From the NCBI RefSeq assembly GCF_023639785.1, contig NZ_CP098325.1, forward strand, positions 3,596,001-3,660,000: a DNA stretch of 64,000 bases, given 5' to 3'. Source of the DNA: Leclercia adecarboxylata. GTDB taxonomy: Bacteria; Pseudomonadota; Gammaproteobacteria; Enterobacterales; Enterobacteriaceae. The position numbers were made by a program, and so were the translations under genes. Every line of letters begins with the position of its first letter. Position 1 is the first letter of the stretch. Below, one piece after another: positions 52,674 to 63,151 of this stretch. The notes under the pieces are model-generated. The model searched no databases, was not told where the DNA came from, and saw only the letters and a list, made by a program, of their open reading frames with translations.

Positions 52674-53603
52674 ATGAATTCCATCTTTACCGAAGAGAAT
52701 CTGCTGGCGTTCACCACTGCAGCACGCTTTGGCAGCTTCAGCAAGGCCGCCGCCGAGCTGGGGGTGACCACCTCGGCCATCAGCTACACCATCAAGCGAA
52801 TGGAGACCGGCCTCGACGTGGTGCTGTTTGTGCGCAACACCCGCAGCATCGAGCTCACCGAGTCGGGCTTCTACTTTTATCGCAAGGCGGTAGACCTGCT
52901 GAACGATTTTCACGCCATTAAGCGCGGGATAGATACCATCTCCCAGGGGATCGAAACGCGGGTGCGGATCTGCATCAACCAGCTGCTCTACACCCCGCGC
53001 CACACTGCCCGCCTGCTGCAGGTGCTGAAGAAACAGTTTCCTACCTGCCAGATCACGGTGACCACCGAGGTGTATAACGGGGTCTGGGATTCGATCATCA
53101 ATAACCAGGCGAATATCGCCATCGGCGCGCCGGATACGCTGCTGGACGGCGGCGGGATCGACTACACCGAGATTGGCGCCATTCGCTGGGTATTCGCCAT
53201 CGCCCCGGACCACCCGCTGGCGCTGGCCCCGGAGCCGCTAGCCGAGAGCCAGCTGCGCCTGTATCCCAACATCATGGTTGAAGATACGGCGCACACCATT
53301 AACAAAAAAGTGGGCTGGCTGCTGCACGGCCAGGAGGCCATTCTGGTGCCGGATTTTAATACCAAGTGCCAGTGCCAGATCCTCGGGGAAGGGATTGGAT
53401 TTTTACCGGAGCATATGGCCAGAGAGGCCGTTGAGGCGGGGTTGCTGGTGACGCGGCGCATCAATAACCCGCGGCAGGACTCGCGCATGCTGCTCGCCAC
53501 GCAGCATGCGGCAACCGGTCTTGTCACCCGCTGGATCAAGCAGCAGTTTGCGCCTCAGGGCGTGCTGACCGGGATCTACAGCGATTTGCTGTGGCGGGAT
53601 TAG
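52674..53603 (+). CDS. yahB: LysR-family regulator YahB
   Basis: This 309-residue protein starts MNSIFTEENLLAFTTAARFG and keeps high similarity to E. coli YahB to its end (GIYSDLLWRD). ATG 52674 has CAGGAGCC before it; the longer upstream frame has no similarity. It is divergent from yahD and most likely regulates the yah operon. Its stop overlaps the convergent yqaE stop. Confidence 0.92.
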   Translation: MNSIFTEENLLAFTTAARFGSFSKAAAELGVTTSAISYTIKRMETGLDVVLFVRNTRSIELTESGFYFYRKAVDLLNDFHAIKRGIDTISQGIETRVRICINQLLYTPRHTARLLQVLKKQFPTCQITVTTEVYNGVWDSIINNQANIAIGAPDTLLDGGGIDYTEIGAIRWVFAIAPDHPLALAPEPLAESQLRLYPNIMVEDTAHTINKKVGWLLHGQEAILVPDFNTKCQCQILGEGIGFLPEHMAREAVEAGLLVTRRINNPRQDSRMLLATQHAATGLVTRWIKQQFAPQGVLTGIYSDLLWRD

Positions 53604-53758
53604 CCGCGGCTCTGCACCCAGAAGGCGTGGATAAGACCGGGGATGTAACCCAACAGCGTCAGGATGACGTTGAGGATAAATGCCCAGCCAAACCCTTTGC
53701 CCAGCAGGACGCCAAGCGGGGGAAGCAGAATAGTAATTACGATACGCCAGAAACCCAT
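53600..53758 (-). CDS. yqaE: YqaE, Pmp3-family small membrane protein
   Basis: This 52-residue protein starts MGFWRIVITILLPPLGVLLG and ends LIHAFWVQSRG, with two membrane helices joined by a Gly-rich turn. It is nearly identical to E. coli YqaE. Pmp3-type proteins affect membrane potential and envelope stress (Cpx/Rcs responses). It overlaps the yahB stop tail to tail, so this is the seam between the yah island and the stpA-proU core block. Confidence 0.93.
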   Translation of the reverse strand: MGFWRIVITILLPPLGVLLGKGFGWAFILNVILTLLGYIPGLIHAFWVQSRG

Positions 53759-53979
53759 ACATTCTCCATACAAGCAGTCAGGTCATTGTAAAAAAAGAAA
53801 TTTTCTCTTTAAGCGTAGCGAGTCTACGCACGGCTGCCAGCGCTGGCGCGAAGTTTTACCCTCTTTTACCCTCTTTACACAGGTTTAGGCAGACGATTAA
53901 GGGGTATTCCCCCTGCAACCCTGTACCGCGGCCTGCGCCTGGGCTAAGCTCGGAGCTCATCCATCATAAGGAGGTAACT

Positions 53980-54159
53980 ATGTTTTCTGTTGGCGATCTC
54001 GTTCAGCCGCGCATGGGCGGACCAAAACTTAAAGTCATCGAAGTGCATGAAGATCAGATTGTGGCGGTGCAGGCAAGTAACGAAGATGGGGATAAATACA
54101 CCCTGAAGGCAGCGGATGTCACGCTGTATAAAGAAGATGGCGATTTTGGCGTCTGCTGA
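53980..54159 (+). CDS. Small DUF2158/YodC-like protein
   Basis: This 59-residue protein, MFSVGDLVQPRMGGPKLKVI..., has the GDLV....GGP.(L/M).V start of DUF2158 proteins, a small beta-barrel type. AAGGAGGTAA sits 5 bases before the ATG, a very strong ribosome site that argues for a real gene. Function unknown. Confidence 0.82.
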   Translation: MFSVGDLVQPRMGGPKLKVIEVHEDQIVAVQASNEDGDKYTLKAADVTLYKEDGDFGVC

Positions 54160-54169
54160 GGCAGCCGCT

Positions 54170-54194
54170 ACCGGGCGGAATAACGCCGCCCGGT
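54170..54194. terminator. Bidirectional terminator hairpin
   Basis: ACCGGGCGG and CCGCCCGGT form a perfect 9-bp stem with a 7-base loop between the convergent small gene and stpA. Confidence 0.75.
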
Positions 54195-54203
54195 CTGCAC
54201 GGA

Positions 54204-54608
54204 TTAAATCAGGAAATCGTCCAGCGATTTGCCCTCTTCCAGTGCAAGGGCGATAGGCTTCGGCGTACGGCCCTGGCCAGTCCAGGTTTTTTCGCTGCCA
54301 TCGGAATCGGTATAGCGATATTTCGCGGCACGCGGTTTACGCTTTTTCGGCTGCGCGCTGCTGTTCAGCAGGTCCGATCCCAACAGGTCTTCAGCAGAAA
54401 TACCGTCGGCTTTCATCATCTCCAGCAGGGCGCTAATTTTCTGCTGCTGCTCGGCACGCTCCTGCTCCAGTTCAGATTGTTCATTGCGTTTTTCTTCTGT
54501 GACGATGCGCAGCTTTTCAAGCATATCTTCCAGCACGTCCAGTGAGAATTCACGCGCCATGGCACGGAGCGTACGAATATTATTAAGATTCTGTAACATC
54601 GAAGTCAT
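54204..54608 (-). CDS. stpA: H-NS paralogue StpA, DNA-binding nucleoid protein
   Basis: This 134-residue protein has an N-terminal dimerisation and coiled-coil part (SMLQNLNNIRTLRAMAREFS to about 80), a linker, and the C-terminal AT-hook-like DNA-binding motif TWTGQGRTPKPI. It ends GKSLDDFLI as in E. coli StpA. ATG 54608 gives the standard length. It silences AT-rich and osmoregulated genes (proU among known targets) and acts as an RNA chaperone. It lies 6 kb from proU as in related genomes. Confidence 0.92.
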   Translation of the reverse strand: MTSMLQNLNNIRTLRAMAREFSLDVLEDMLEKLRIVTEEKRNEQSELEQERAEQQQKISALLEMMKADGISAEDLLGSDLLNSSAQPKKRKPRAAKYRYTDSDGSEKTWTGQGRTPKPIALALEEGKSLDDFLI

Positions 54609-55236
54609 GTAATATGAAAACCTTTTCAAAGTCGATTAAATAATCAATACCGGGCCATGGTAATTCATTTGTTTATGAACATCCAGACGATACCGCACGA
54701 AAATATAATTCAGGTCAAATAAGGAGAAATTAAGAATATAAAAGGCGTTATTTTTATTTTGTATGATTTATTGTGAAAAGCCGTTTAACTTTTATTTATT
54801 TTAGCTGTGATAAAACCCCTCCCCGGCAAGGGAGTCCCCCTCTGCGTTTCGAGAATATTCATTCATGTATTCTGCATAAAACTAAAACCCGCACTACAGA
54901 GCTTTACGCTGGGTAAACCACACTCAGCAACATAATCAGCAAGAGTAACGGGCGTTTTCTTCCTTCCGGGCACAGGTCATGCCAGGGATAAAAAAATAAA
55001 TCAATAAGCAATTGATTTTGCTCCATAAAATCAAAAATCACAGAGAAAATAACGCCATACTGATAAAACCGGTTCGTTCAGAGAATTTTAGAGACCAAAC
55101 GGCATTAAATAAAAATTTATCGCTAATTGAGAGTTTTATCGCAGAGAGATACGCTATACACGAAAAATAAAGCAAACTAAAGCACTATCCCGGACCGCTT
55201 TAGCCTCTTCATCGTATTATCTTCAGGAGTCAGAAC
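54609..55236. other. AT-rich divergent control region between stpA and alaE
   Basis: 628 bases with no credible gene, many A/T runs (for example near 54730-54800 and 55090-55170) and a GC-rich hairpin-like CCCCTCCCCGGCAAGGGAGT at about 54817. Such DNA is a typical binding region for H-NS/StpA. alaE has CAGGAG before its ATG at the right end. Confidence 0.5.
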
Positions 55237-55686
55237 ATGTTCTCACGGCAGTCTCGCCTGCGCCACGCTGTAGCGGACACATTTGCAATGGTGGTCTACT
55301 GTTCGGTGGTGAACATGATGATTGAAATATTCCTCTCCGGAATGACCTTCGAGCAGTCACTTTCCTCACGCCTGGTAGCCGTCCCGGTGAACATCCTTAT
55401 TGCATGGCCTTACGGTTTCTATCGCGATGCGGTGATGCGTTTTGCCCGCCGTTATTCCCCAACCGGCTGGATGAAAAATCTGGCAGACGTAGTGGCGTAC
55501 GTCACTTTTCAGTCACCGGTGTATGTGGCAATTTTATTAACGGTCGGAGCAGACTGGCACCAGATCGCCGCTGCGGTGAGTTCGAACATTGTGGTGTCGA
55601 TGATGATGGGTGCAGTATACGGCTATTTCCTCGATTACTGCCGACGACTGTTTAAAGTCAGCCAGTACCATCAGGTCAAGGCATAA
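55237..55686 (+). CDS. alaE: L-alanine exporter AlaE
   Basis: This 149-residue protein has four membrane helices. It starts [20 protein letters not shown] and contains [20 protein letters not shown], as E. coli AlaE (YgaW). It exports L-alanine and small alanine peptides to prevent toxic build-up. Position between stpA and ygaC is conserved. Confidence 0.94.
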   Translation: MFSRQSRLRHAVADTFAMVVYCSVVNMMIEIFLSGMTFEQSLSSRLVAVPVNILIAWPYGFYRDAVMRFARRYSPTGWMKNLADVVAYVTFQSPVYVAILLTVGADWHQIAAAVSSNIVVSMMMGAVYGYFLDYCRRLFKVSQYHQVKA

Positions 55687-55692
55687 GGCACG

Positions 55693-55714
55693 GCGACTGG
55701 CGAAAGCCAGTCGC
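55693..55714. terminator. Bidirectional terminator between alaE and ygaC
   Basis: GCGACTGGC - GAAA - GCCAGTCGC is a perfect 9-bp stem capped by a GNRA tetraloop, directly between convergent alaE and ygaC. Confidence 0.8.
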
Positions 55715-55718
55715 GTCG

Positions 55719-56063
55719 TTATTGCGAGTCGCCAAACAGGCCTTTGAGAAAGCGTTCCAGCGCCATGCGGGAACTGAATCCATGCGGAATACCATAATGT
55801 TCCTGATTATTTCCCCCTAAATAGAGCGGGAATTGCTGGTAATGGTCGCTGGTTTTCATCTCTGAAGCAGGCTCCGCGAAGGAAAGACTTCTCTCTTTCA
55901 ACGTCGGATGAATGATCAGCGCAGTGCGCCCCATGCGGGCTTCCCGGTTCACATAAACATAATTATCGCCACGACGATAACCGTATGCTTTTTGTGTTAC
56001 CACATCCACGGTAAATCCCGCTTTTTCAAGTTCGCGCGCAACCTCATCGGGTCGTAAATACAT
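55719..56063 (-). CDS. ygaC: YgaC, DUF2002 protein
   Basis: This 114-residue soluble protein starts [20 protein letters not shown], with [20 protein letters not shown], matching E. coli YgaC. E. coli ygaC is Fur-controlled. Upstream of this ATG, AAATGATAACGAGGAAAG is a partial Fur-box-like text that also contains the ribosome site. Function unknown. Confidence 0.92.
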   Translation of the reverse strand: MYLRPDEVARELEKAGFTVDVVTQKAYGYRRGDNYVYVNREARMGRTALIIHPTLKERSLSFAEPASEMKTSDHYQQFPLYLGGNNQEHYGIPHGFSSRMALERFLKGLFGDSQ

Positions 56064-56224
56064 ATTCTTTCCTCGTTATCATTTCCTGCCGGGCAACCTT
56101 ACCGTATTCAGCATTAGCAGTGCTTTCAGAAAATTCCATAAACGGCCTGATAAGCCGTGACCGGCTTCAGATATTAAAAAGGTGGTCTAAACTGTTAATT
56201 ACCGCAAATACAAGGGAGAACTCT

Positions 56225-56551
56225 ATGTTTAGCCGATCAAACCGAAATGACGTTGACGACAATGTTCAGGATATCCATGACGATGTCAGGAAATTAGCGG
56301 ATTCGCTGGAAAGCGTTTTGAAATCCTGGGGATCGGATGCGAAGGGCGAAGCGGACGACGCCAGACGTAAGGCCAAATCCTTACTGCGTGAAACCCGTGC
56401 GCGCCTTCAGGGACGCTCTACCGGCAAGCAGGCTGCCTGCGACGCCATCGGCTGTGCCAACACCTTTATCCGTGAACGCCCGATGTGTGCTGTAGGTAGC
56501 GTTGCGGCCGTCGGGATCTTTATCGGTGCGCTGCTGGCCCTGCGTAAGTAA
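56225..56551 (+). CDS. ygaM: YgaM, DUF883 ribosome/membrane-associated stress protein
   Basis: This 108-residue ElaB/YqjD-family protein has a charged coiled-coil N-terminus (VDDNVQDIHDDVRKLADSLE) and a C-terminal membrane helix (AVGSVAAVGIFIGALLALRK). ATG 56225 follows AAGGGAGAAC. Family members tether ribosomes to the inner membrane in stationary phase. Confidence 0.92.
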   Translation: MFSRSNRNDVDDNVQDIHDDVRKLADSLESVLKSWGSDAKGEADDARRKAKSLLRETRARLQGRSTGKQAACDAIGCANTFIRERPMCAVGSVAAVGIFIGALLALRK

Positions 56552-56578
56552 CGCCCGTCCCAAATCCGCTCCTTTCTA

Positions 56579-56614
56579 CCCCAATGCCCTGCGGTGTTGG
56601 GGTTTTTCTTTTTT
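56579..56614 (+). terminator. Rho-independent terminator after ygaM
   Basis: CCCCAA ... TTGGGG with an inner pairing CCCTGCGG region, followed by TTTTTCTTTTTT, 28 bases past the ygaM stop. Confidence 0.88.
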
Positions 56615-56675
56615 AAGCCCAAAACTCCCCCTCTCCCGCTGAGCGCATCACCGGCAGTAAACCCCTCTGATTTTT

Positions 56676-56721
56676 CCCATATCTTGTGTGGTTGAAAGTT
56701 TAGATAACTACATCTAGTATT
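56676..56721. promoter_or_regulatory. Paired NrdR-box-like sites upstream of nrdHIEF
   Basis: CCCATATCTTGTGTGG (56676-56691) and AACTACATCTAGTATT (56706-56721) both resemble the ACACTATATATAGTGT-type NrdR box. They start 30 bases apart, close to three helical turns, as in other nrd promoters. NrdR represses ribonucleotide reductase genes when dATP is high. Confidence 0.55.
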
Positions 56722-56794
56722 CCTTTTAGCAAGACAGTTTCCTGGTGACGCGTTGAATCGCGTCGGCCCACTATCTTAGATGGAAATACGAATC

Positions 56795-57040
56795 ATGCGC
56801 ATTATTATTTACACTCGTAACGACTGTGTGCAGTGCCATGCCACCAAACGCGCCATGGAGAGCCGCGGCGTGAGCTTTGAAATGGTGAATGTTGACCTGG
56901 AGCCGGACGCGGCAGAGACGCTGCGTAACCAGGGGTTCCGCCAGCTTCCTGTGGTGATCGCCGGAGAAATCAGCTGGTCAGGGTTCCGCCCGGATCTGAT
57001 TAATCGTCTGCCGCAGCCTGCGCAGGCCGTCCGGGCATGA
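56795..57040 (+). CDS. nrdH: NrdH glutaredoxin-like electron donor
   Basis: This 81-residue protein is the redoxin that reduces NrdEF. The active-site CVQC lies at about 11-14 in [16 protein letters not shown], and SGFRPD at about 62 binds thioredoxin reductase in the family. ATG 56795 gives the E. coli length. It overlaps nrdI by ATGA. Confidence 0.95.
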   Translation: MRIIIYTRNDCVQCHATKRAMESRGVSFEMVNVDLEPDAAETLRNQGFRQLPVVIAGEISWSGFRPDLINRLPQPAQAVRA

Positions 57041-57447
57041 GCCTGCTCGTCTACTTCTCCAGCAGCTCGGAAAACACGCACCGCTTTATCCTGCGCCTCG
57101 GGCTGCCCGCCGTGCGTATTCCGCTGAACGAGCGGGAGCGGATCCAGGTGGACGAGCCTTTTATTCTGGTGGTGCCGAGCTATGGCGGGGGCGGAACCGC
57201 CGGGGCAGTACCGCGCCAGGCGATCCGCTTTCTCAACGACCCGCATAACCGGCAGCTTATCCGCGGGGTTATCGCCGCCGGCAACCGTAATTTCGGCGAT
57301 GCCTTCTGCCGCGCCGGGGATGTCATCTTACAAAAGTGCGGCGTGCCGTACCTCTATCGCTTTGAGCTGATGGGGACGCAGCAGGACGTCGACAACGTGC
57401 GTAAAGGAGTAAACGAATTTTGGCAACGACAACCGCAGAACGCGTGA
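57037..57447 (+). CDS. nrdI: NrdI flavodoxin-like activator of class Ib RNR
   Basis: This 136-residue FMN protein supplies the oxidant that makes the dimanganese-tyrosyl radical in NrdF. It has the flavin-binding [23 protein letters not shown] and [12 protein letters not shown] segments. It overlaps nrdH by 4 bases and nrdE by 28 bases. Confidence 0.95.
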   Translation: MSLLVYFSSSSENTHRFILRLGLPAVRIPLNERERIQVDEPFILVVPSYGGGGTAGAVPRQAIRFLNDPHNRQLIRGVIAAGNRNFGDAFCRAGDVILQKCGVPYLYRFELMGTQQDVDNVRKGVNEFWQRQPQNA

Positions 57448-59564
57448 TGCAGGGCTCACAGGATTTCCATGCCCTGAACGCCATGCTGAACCTGTACGAT
57501 GCAGACGGGAAGATCCAGTTCAGCAAGGATCATGAGGCGGTGGACGCCTTTTTTAACGCCCACGTGCGCCCGAACAGCGTGACCTTTGCCAGCCCGCAGG
57601 CGCGTCTCGACTACCTGCTCAGCGAGGGTTATTACGACCCCCGCGTGCTGGCGCGCTTCGACAGCGACTTTGTGCTGGGGCTGTTTGACCACGCCCACGC
57701 GAGCGGTTTTCGTTTCCAGACCTTTCTTGGCGCGTGGAAGTTTTACACCAGCTATACGCTGAAAACGTTCGACGGCAAGCGCTACCTTGAGAGCTTCGAG
57801 GATCGGGTGGTGATGGTCGCCCTGACCCTCGCGCAGGGAGATGAAAACCTGGCCCGCCAGCTGACGGACGAGATGCTCGCCGGACGTTTTCAGCCCGCCA
57901 CGCCCACCTTCCTCAACTGCGGCAAGGCGCAGCGCGGAGAGCTGGTCTCCTGTTTCCTGCTGCGCATCGAAGACAACATGGAGTCGATTGGCCGGGCGGT
58001 GAACGCCGCCCTGCAGCTCTCCAAACGCGGTGGCGGAGTGGCCTTTTTACTCTCGAACCTGCGGGAAGCAGGCGCCCCCATCAAGCGCATCGAGAACCAG
58101 TCCTCCGGGGTGATCCCGGTGATGAAGATGCTGGAAGATGCCTTCTCCTACGCCAACCAGCTCGGGGCGCGTCAGGGGGCGGGAGCGGTCTATCTCCACG
58201 CCCATCACCCGGATATTTTGCGCTTCCTCGATACCAAACGGGAAAACGCCGACGAAAAAATTCGCATCAAAACCCTCTCTCTGGGGGTGGTGATCCCGGA
58301 TATTACCTTCCGGCTGGCAAAAGAGAATGCCGATATGGCGCTGTTTTCGCCTTATGACGTGGAGCGTATCTACGGCAAGCCGTTTGGCGATGTGGCGGTA
58401 AGCGAGCTGTACGACGAGATGGTGGCAGATGCGCGGATCCGTAAGAAGTACCTCAATGCCCGCGACTTTTTCCAGCGGCTGGCCGAGATCCAGTTTGAGT
58501 CTGGCTATCCCTACATCATGTACGAGGACACGGTTAACCGCGCCAACCCGATTGCCGGGCGCATCAACATGAGCAACCTGTGCTCGGAGATTTTGCAGGT
58601 CAACAGCCCCTCGACCTTTGACGAGAACCTGGACTACGCCCGCACCGGGCACGATATCTCCTGCAATCTGGGTTCGCTGAATATCGCCCATACCATGGAC
58701 TCACCGAACTTTGGCCGCACCGTCGAAACCGCGGTGCGCGGCCTGTCGGCGGTGTCGGACATGAGCCACATTCGCAGCGTGCCCTCGGTGGAGGCCGGGA
58801 ATGCCGCCTCGCACGCTATCGGACTCGGGCAGATGAACCTGCACGGCTATCTGGCGCGGGAAGGTATTGCCTACGGCAGCCCGGAGGGGCTGGACTTCAC
58901 CAACCTCTACTTCTACACCATCACCTGGCATGCCCTGAACACCTCGATGATGCTGGCGCGCGAAAAGGGGCAGCGGTTTGCGGGCTTTGAGCAGTCGCGT
59001 TACGCCAGCGGAGAGTATTTTAACCCGTACCTTCGTGACGACTGGCAGCCGAAAACGGAAAAAGTGCGCGCCCTGTTTGCCCGCGCCGGGGTCAGCCTGC
59101 CGACACGGGCGATGTGGCAGCAGCTGCGCGACGACGTGATGCGCTACGGCATCTATAACCAGAATCTGCAGGCGGTACCGCCGACCGGATCGATCTCGTA
59201 CATCAACCACGCGACCTCGAGCATTCACCCCATTGTGTCGAAGATTGAGATCCGCAAAGAGGGCAAAACCGGGCGCGTCTACTACCCTGCCCCCTTTATG
59301 ACGAATGAAAATCTGGCCCTGTATCAGGACGCCTATGATATTGGCCCGGAAAAAATTATCGATACCTACGCCGAGGCGACAAAACATGTCGATCAGGGGC
59401 TGTCGCTGACGCTGTTCTTCCCGGATACCGCCACCACCCGCGACATCAACAAAGCGCAGATCTACGCCTGGAAGAAAGGCATTAAGACCCTGTACTACAT
59501 TCGCCTGCGCCAGCTTGCGCTGGAAGGCACCGAAACAGAAGGCTGCGTGTCCTGCGCGCTGTAA
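57420..59564 (+). CDS. nrdE: NrdE, class Ib ribonucleotide reductase alpha subunit
   Basis: This 714-residue catalytic subunit reduces ribonucleoside diphosphates. It has the Asn-x-Cys-x-Glu radical site NLCSEI, SCFLL for the redox cysteine, the tyrosine pair near [10 protein letters not shown] and the C-terminal swing cysteines GCVSCAL. There is no N-terminal ATP cone of class Ia. It starts with TTG at 57420, inside nrdI, giving MATTTAE as in E. coli NrdE; AAGGAG lies 13 bases upstream. The rare start and overlap suggest coupling to nrdI translation. Confidence 0.95.
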   Translation: MATTTAERVMQGSQDFHALNAMLNLYDADGKIQFSKDHEAVDAFFNAHVRPNSVTFASPQARLDYLLSEGYYDPRVLARFDSDFVLGLFDHAHASGFRFQTFLGAWKFYTSYTLKTFDGKRYLESFEDRVVMVALTLAQGDENLARQLTDEMLAGRFQPATPTFLNCGKAQRGELVSCFLLRIEDNMESIGRAVNAALQLSKRGGGVAFLLSNLREAGAPIKRIENQSSGVIPVMKMLEDAFSYANQLGARQGAGAVYLHAHHPDILRFLDTKRENADEKIRIKTLSLGVVIPDITFRLAKENADMALFSPYDVERIYGKPFGDVAVSELYDEMVADARIRKKYLNARDFFQRLAEIQFESGYPYIMYEDTVNRANPIAGRINMSNLCSEILQVNSPSTFDENLDYARTGHDISCNLGSLNIAHTMDSPNFGRTVETAVRGLSAVSDMSHIRSVPSVEAGNAASHAIGLGQMNLHGYLAREGIAYGSPEGLDFTNLYFYTITWHALNTSMMLAREKGQRFAGFEQSRYASGEYFNPYLRDDWQPKTEKVRALFARAGVSLPTRAMWQQLRDDVMRYGIYNQNLQAVPPTGSISYINHATSSIHPIVSKIEIRKEGKTGRVYYPAPFMTNENLALYQDAYDIGPEKIIDTYAEATKHVDQGLSLTLFFPDTATTRDINKAQIYAWKKGIKTLYYIRLRQLALEGTETEGCVSCAL

Positions 59565-60533
<969 letters not shown>

Positions 60534-60624
60534 ACGGAATATTACGGTTATTTATTTACGATATATTAGCGTTATTTCCTGACAAATATTCCTCTGTGAT
60601 CTACGCTGTAATTCTGTGGTCATA

Positions 60625-60653
60625 TTCGCCTGAATCCTCGTGATTCAGGCGAA
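60625..60653 (+). terminator. Hairpin after nrdF
   Basis: TTCGCCTGAATC and GATTCAGGCGAA form a perfect 12-bp stem with a 5-base loop, 91 bases after the nrdF stop. No T tract follows, but the stem is strong enough to pause or protect the transcript. Confidence 0.65.
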
Positions 60654-60781
60654 ATTCCCCGGCCGCGTCATAAAAATCTTAAAAAATTGCATTTGCCGCT
60701 CAGCCCTTATCTCATGGGAAATTCAGCGATAGTCTCTGCATTCAAACCGCGGCAAAATTCGTGCCACAAGCGGCACAAGGG

Positions 60782-60809
60782 TTGTCTCAGATTCTGAGTA
60801 TGTTAGGGT
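60782..60809 (+). promoter_or_regulatory. proU promoter (P2-like)
   Basis: TTGTCT - 16 bases - TAGGGT lies 67 bases before proV, in text (CAGATTCTGAGTATGTTAGG) that I recall from the osmoregulated E. coli proU P2 promoter. The flanking 340 bases are AT-rich with GC islands. In E. coli, H-NS bound downstream inside proV keeps this promoter off at low salt. Confidence 0.7.
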
Positions 60810-60876
60810 ATGGCCTGCTTATTATTTTACTGGTAATTCTATCGACTTAAATAAATAACGGGACATTCTCTATTGC

Positions 60877-62079
60877 ATGGCAATTAAATTAGAAGTGAAA
60901 AATCTCTACAAAATATTTGGCGAGCACCCGCAGAGGGCTTTCAAATATATTGAAAAAGGTCTGTCAAAAGAACAAATTCTGGAAAAAACCGGGCTGTCGC
61001 TTGGCGTTAAAGACGCCAGTCTGGCCATTGAAGAAGGCGAGATTTTCGTCATCATGGGGTTATCCGGCTCGGGTAAATCCACTATGGTTCGCCTTCTCAA
61101 TCGCCTGATTGAACCCACCCGTGGACAGGTGCTGATTGACGGCGTTGATATCGCCAGAATATCGGACGCCGAGCTCCGCGAGGTGCGCAGGAAAAAGATC
61201 GCGATGGTGTTTCAGTCGTTCGCTTTGATGCCGCATATGACGGTGCTAAATAATACCGCCTTCGGTATGGAATTAGCGGGTATCCCGGCCAATGAGCGCC
61301 AGGAAAAAGCGCTGGATGCGCTGCGTCAGGTCGGGCTGGAAAATTACGCGCACGCTTATCCGGATGAACTCTCCGGCGGTATGCGTCAGCGCGTGGGATT
61401 AGCCCGCGCATTAGCGATCAATCCCGATATATTATTAATGGACGAAGCCTTCTCGGCCCTCGATCCATTAATTCGTACCGAGATGCAGGATGAGCTGGTA
61501 AAACTGCAGTCCCGCCATCAGCGCACCATTGTCTTTATTTCCCATGACCTCGATGAAGCCATGCGAATTGGCGATCGTATTGCCATTATGCAAAACGGCG
61601 AAGTGGTCCAGGTAGGCACCCCGGATGAAATTCTCAATAATCCGGCGAATGATTATGTGCGCACCTTCTTCCGCGGCGTGGATATTAGCCAGGTGTTCAG
61701 CGCCAAAGATATTGCCCGCAGAACGCCAAACGGCATTATCCGTAAAACGCCAGGTTTCGGCCCGCGTTCGGCGCTGAAGCTGCTGCAGGACGAAGACCGT
61801 GAATACGGTTATCTGGTTGAACGCGGCAATAAATTTGTCGGCGTTGTCTCCATCGACTCCCTGAAAACCGCCCTTGGCGAAAATCTGGGAATCGATGCGG
61901 CGTTAATCGACGCGCCACTTGCCGTGGATGCCGAAACGCCGCTCAGCGAGTTGCTCTCCCACGTAGGCCAGGCGCCGTGCGCGGTACCGGTGGTTGGAGA
62001 GGAACAACAGTACGTCGGCATCATCTCAAAACGCATGTTGCTGCAGGCTTTAGATCGCGAGGGGGCAAACAATGGCTGA
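60877..62079 (+). CDS. proV: ProV, glycine betaine/proline ABC transporter ATPase
   Basis: This 400-residue protein has Walker [10 protein letters not shown] at 61-69, signature LSGGMRQR, Walker [13 protein letters not shown] and two CBS domains (about 280-400) that sense ionic strength in the family. It powers uptake of osmoprotectants through ProW with ProX. It overlaps proW by 8 bases. H-NS/StpA silencing through its 5' end is known for E. coli proV and expected here. Confidence 0.95.
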   Translation: MAIKLEVKNLYKIFGEHPQRAFKYIEKGLSKEQILEKTGLSLGVKDASLAIEEGEIFVIMGLSGSGKSTMVRLLNRLIEPTRGQVLIDGVDIARISDAELREVRRKKIAMVFQSFALMPHMTVLNNTAFGMELAGIPANERQEKALDALRQVGLENYAHAYPDELSGGMRQRVGLARALAINPDILLMDEAFSALDPLIRTEMQDELVKLQSRHQRTIVFISHDLDEAMRIGDRIAIMQNGEVVQVGTPDEILNNPANDYVRTFFRGVDISQVFSAKDIARRTPNGIIRKTPGFGPRSALKLLQDEDREYGYLVERGNKFVGVVSIDSLKTALGENLGIDAALIDAPLAVDAETPLSELLSHVGQAPCAVPVVGEEQQYVGIISKRMLLQALDREGANNG

Positions 62080-63142
62080 TCAATCTAACCCGTGGGGCAC
62101 CACAGAAGCGGCGGACAGCGCGGCACAATCCGCAGACGCGTGGGGCACTTCCACTCCCGCACCCGCTGACGGCGGCGGGGCCGACTGGCTGACCAGCGCC
62201 CCTGCACCTGCGCCGGAACATTTCAATATTATGGATCCGTTCCATAAGACCCTGATCCCGCTCGACAGCTGGGTGACGGAGGGGATCGACTGGGTGGTGA
62301 CCCACTTCCGTCCGGTCTTCCAGGGCATTCGCGTCCCGGTGGATTATATCCTCAATGGCTTCCAGCAGCTGATGCTGGGGATGCCTGCGCCGGTGGCGAT
62401 CGTCCTGTTCTCGCTGATTGCCTGGCAGTTTGGCAGTGCGGGGATGGGCGTGGCGACGCTGGTTTCGCTGATCCTGATCGGCGCGATCGGGGCATGGTCC
62501 CAGGCGATGATCACCCTGGCGCTGGTGCTGACCGCCCTGCTCTTCTGCGTGGTGATTGGCCTGCCGATGGGGATCTGGCTGGCACGCAGCCCGCGGGCGG
62601 CAAAAATTATCCGCCCGCTGCTGGATGCGATGCAGACCACGCCGGCGTTTGTCTACCTGGTGCCTATCGTAATGCTGTTCGGCATCGGTAACGTGCCGGG
62701 CGTGGTGGTCACCATCATCTTCGCCCTGCCGCCGATTGTGCGTCTGACCATTCTCGGCATCAACCAGGTGCCTGCGGACCTTATCGAAGCCTCGCGCTCG
62801 TTCGGCGCCAGCCCGCGCCAGATGCTGTTTAAAGTTCAGCTGCCGCTGGCGATGCCCACCATTATGGCGGGTGTGAACCAGACCCTGATGCTGGCCCTGT
62901 CGATGGTGGTCATCGCCTCGATGATCGCCGTGGGCGGTCTCGGTCAGATGGTTCTGCGCGGCATTGGCCGTCTCGATATGGGGCTGGCAACCGTCGGCGG
63001 CGTCGGGATCGTGATCCTCGCCATTATCCTTGACCGCCTGACTCAGGCTGTCGGTCGTGATTCACGCAGTCGCGGCAACCGTCGCTGGTATACCACCGGC
63101 CCTGTCGGGTTAATCACCCGCCCCTTCACGAAAGCAAAATAA
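62072..63142 (+). CDS. proW: ProW, glycine betaine/proline ABC transporter permease
   Basis: This 356-residue inner membrane protein has a long cytoplasmic or polar N-terminus (to about 100) as in E. coli ProW, then seven or so helices. The coupling EAA loop reads [20 protein letters not shown]. It starts inside proV. Confidence 0.95.
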   Translation: MADQSNPWGTTEAADSAAQSADAWGTSTPAPADGGGADWLTSAPAPAPEHFNIMDPFHKTLIPLDSWVTEGIDWVVTHFRPVFQGIRVPVDYILNGFQQLMLGMPAPVAIVLFSLIAWQFGSAGMGVATLVSLILIGAIGAWSQAMITLALVLTALLFCVVIGLPMGIWLARSPRAAKIIRPLLDAMQTTPAFVYLVPIVMLFGIGNVPGVVVTIIFALPPIVRLTILGINQVPADLIEASRSFGASPRQMLFKVQLPLAMPTIMAGVNQTLMLALSMVVIASMIAVGGLGQMVLRGIGRLDMGLATVGGVGIVILAIILDRLTQAVGRDSRSRGNRRWYTTGPVGLITRPFTKAK

Positions 63143-63151
63143 GGAACAACG

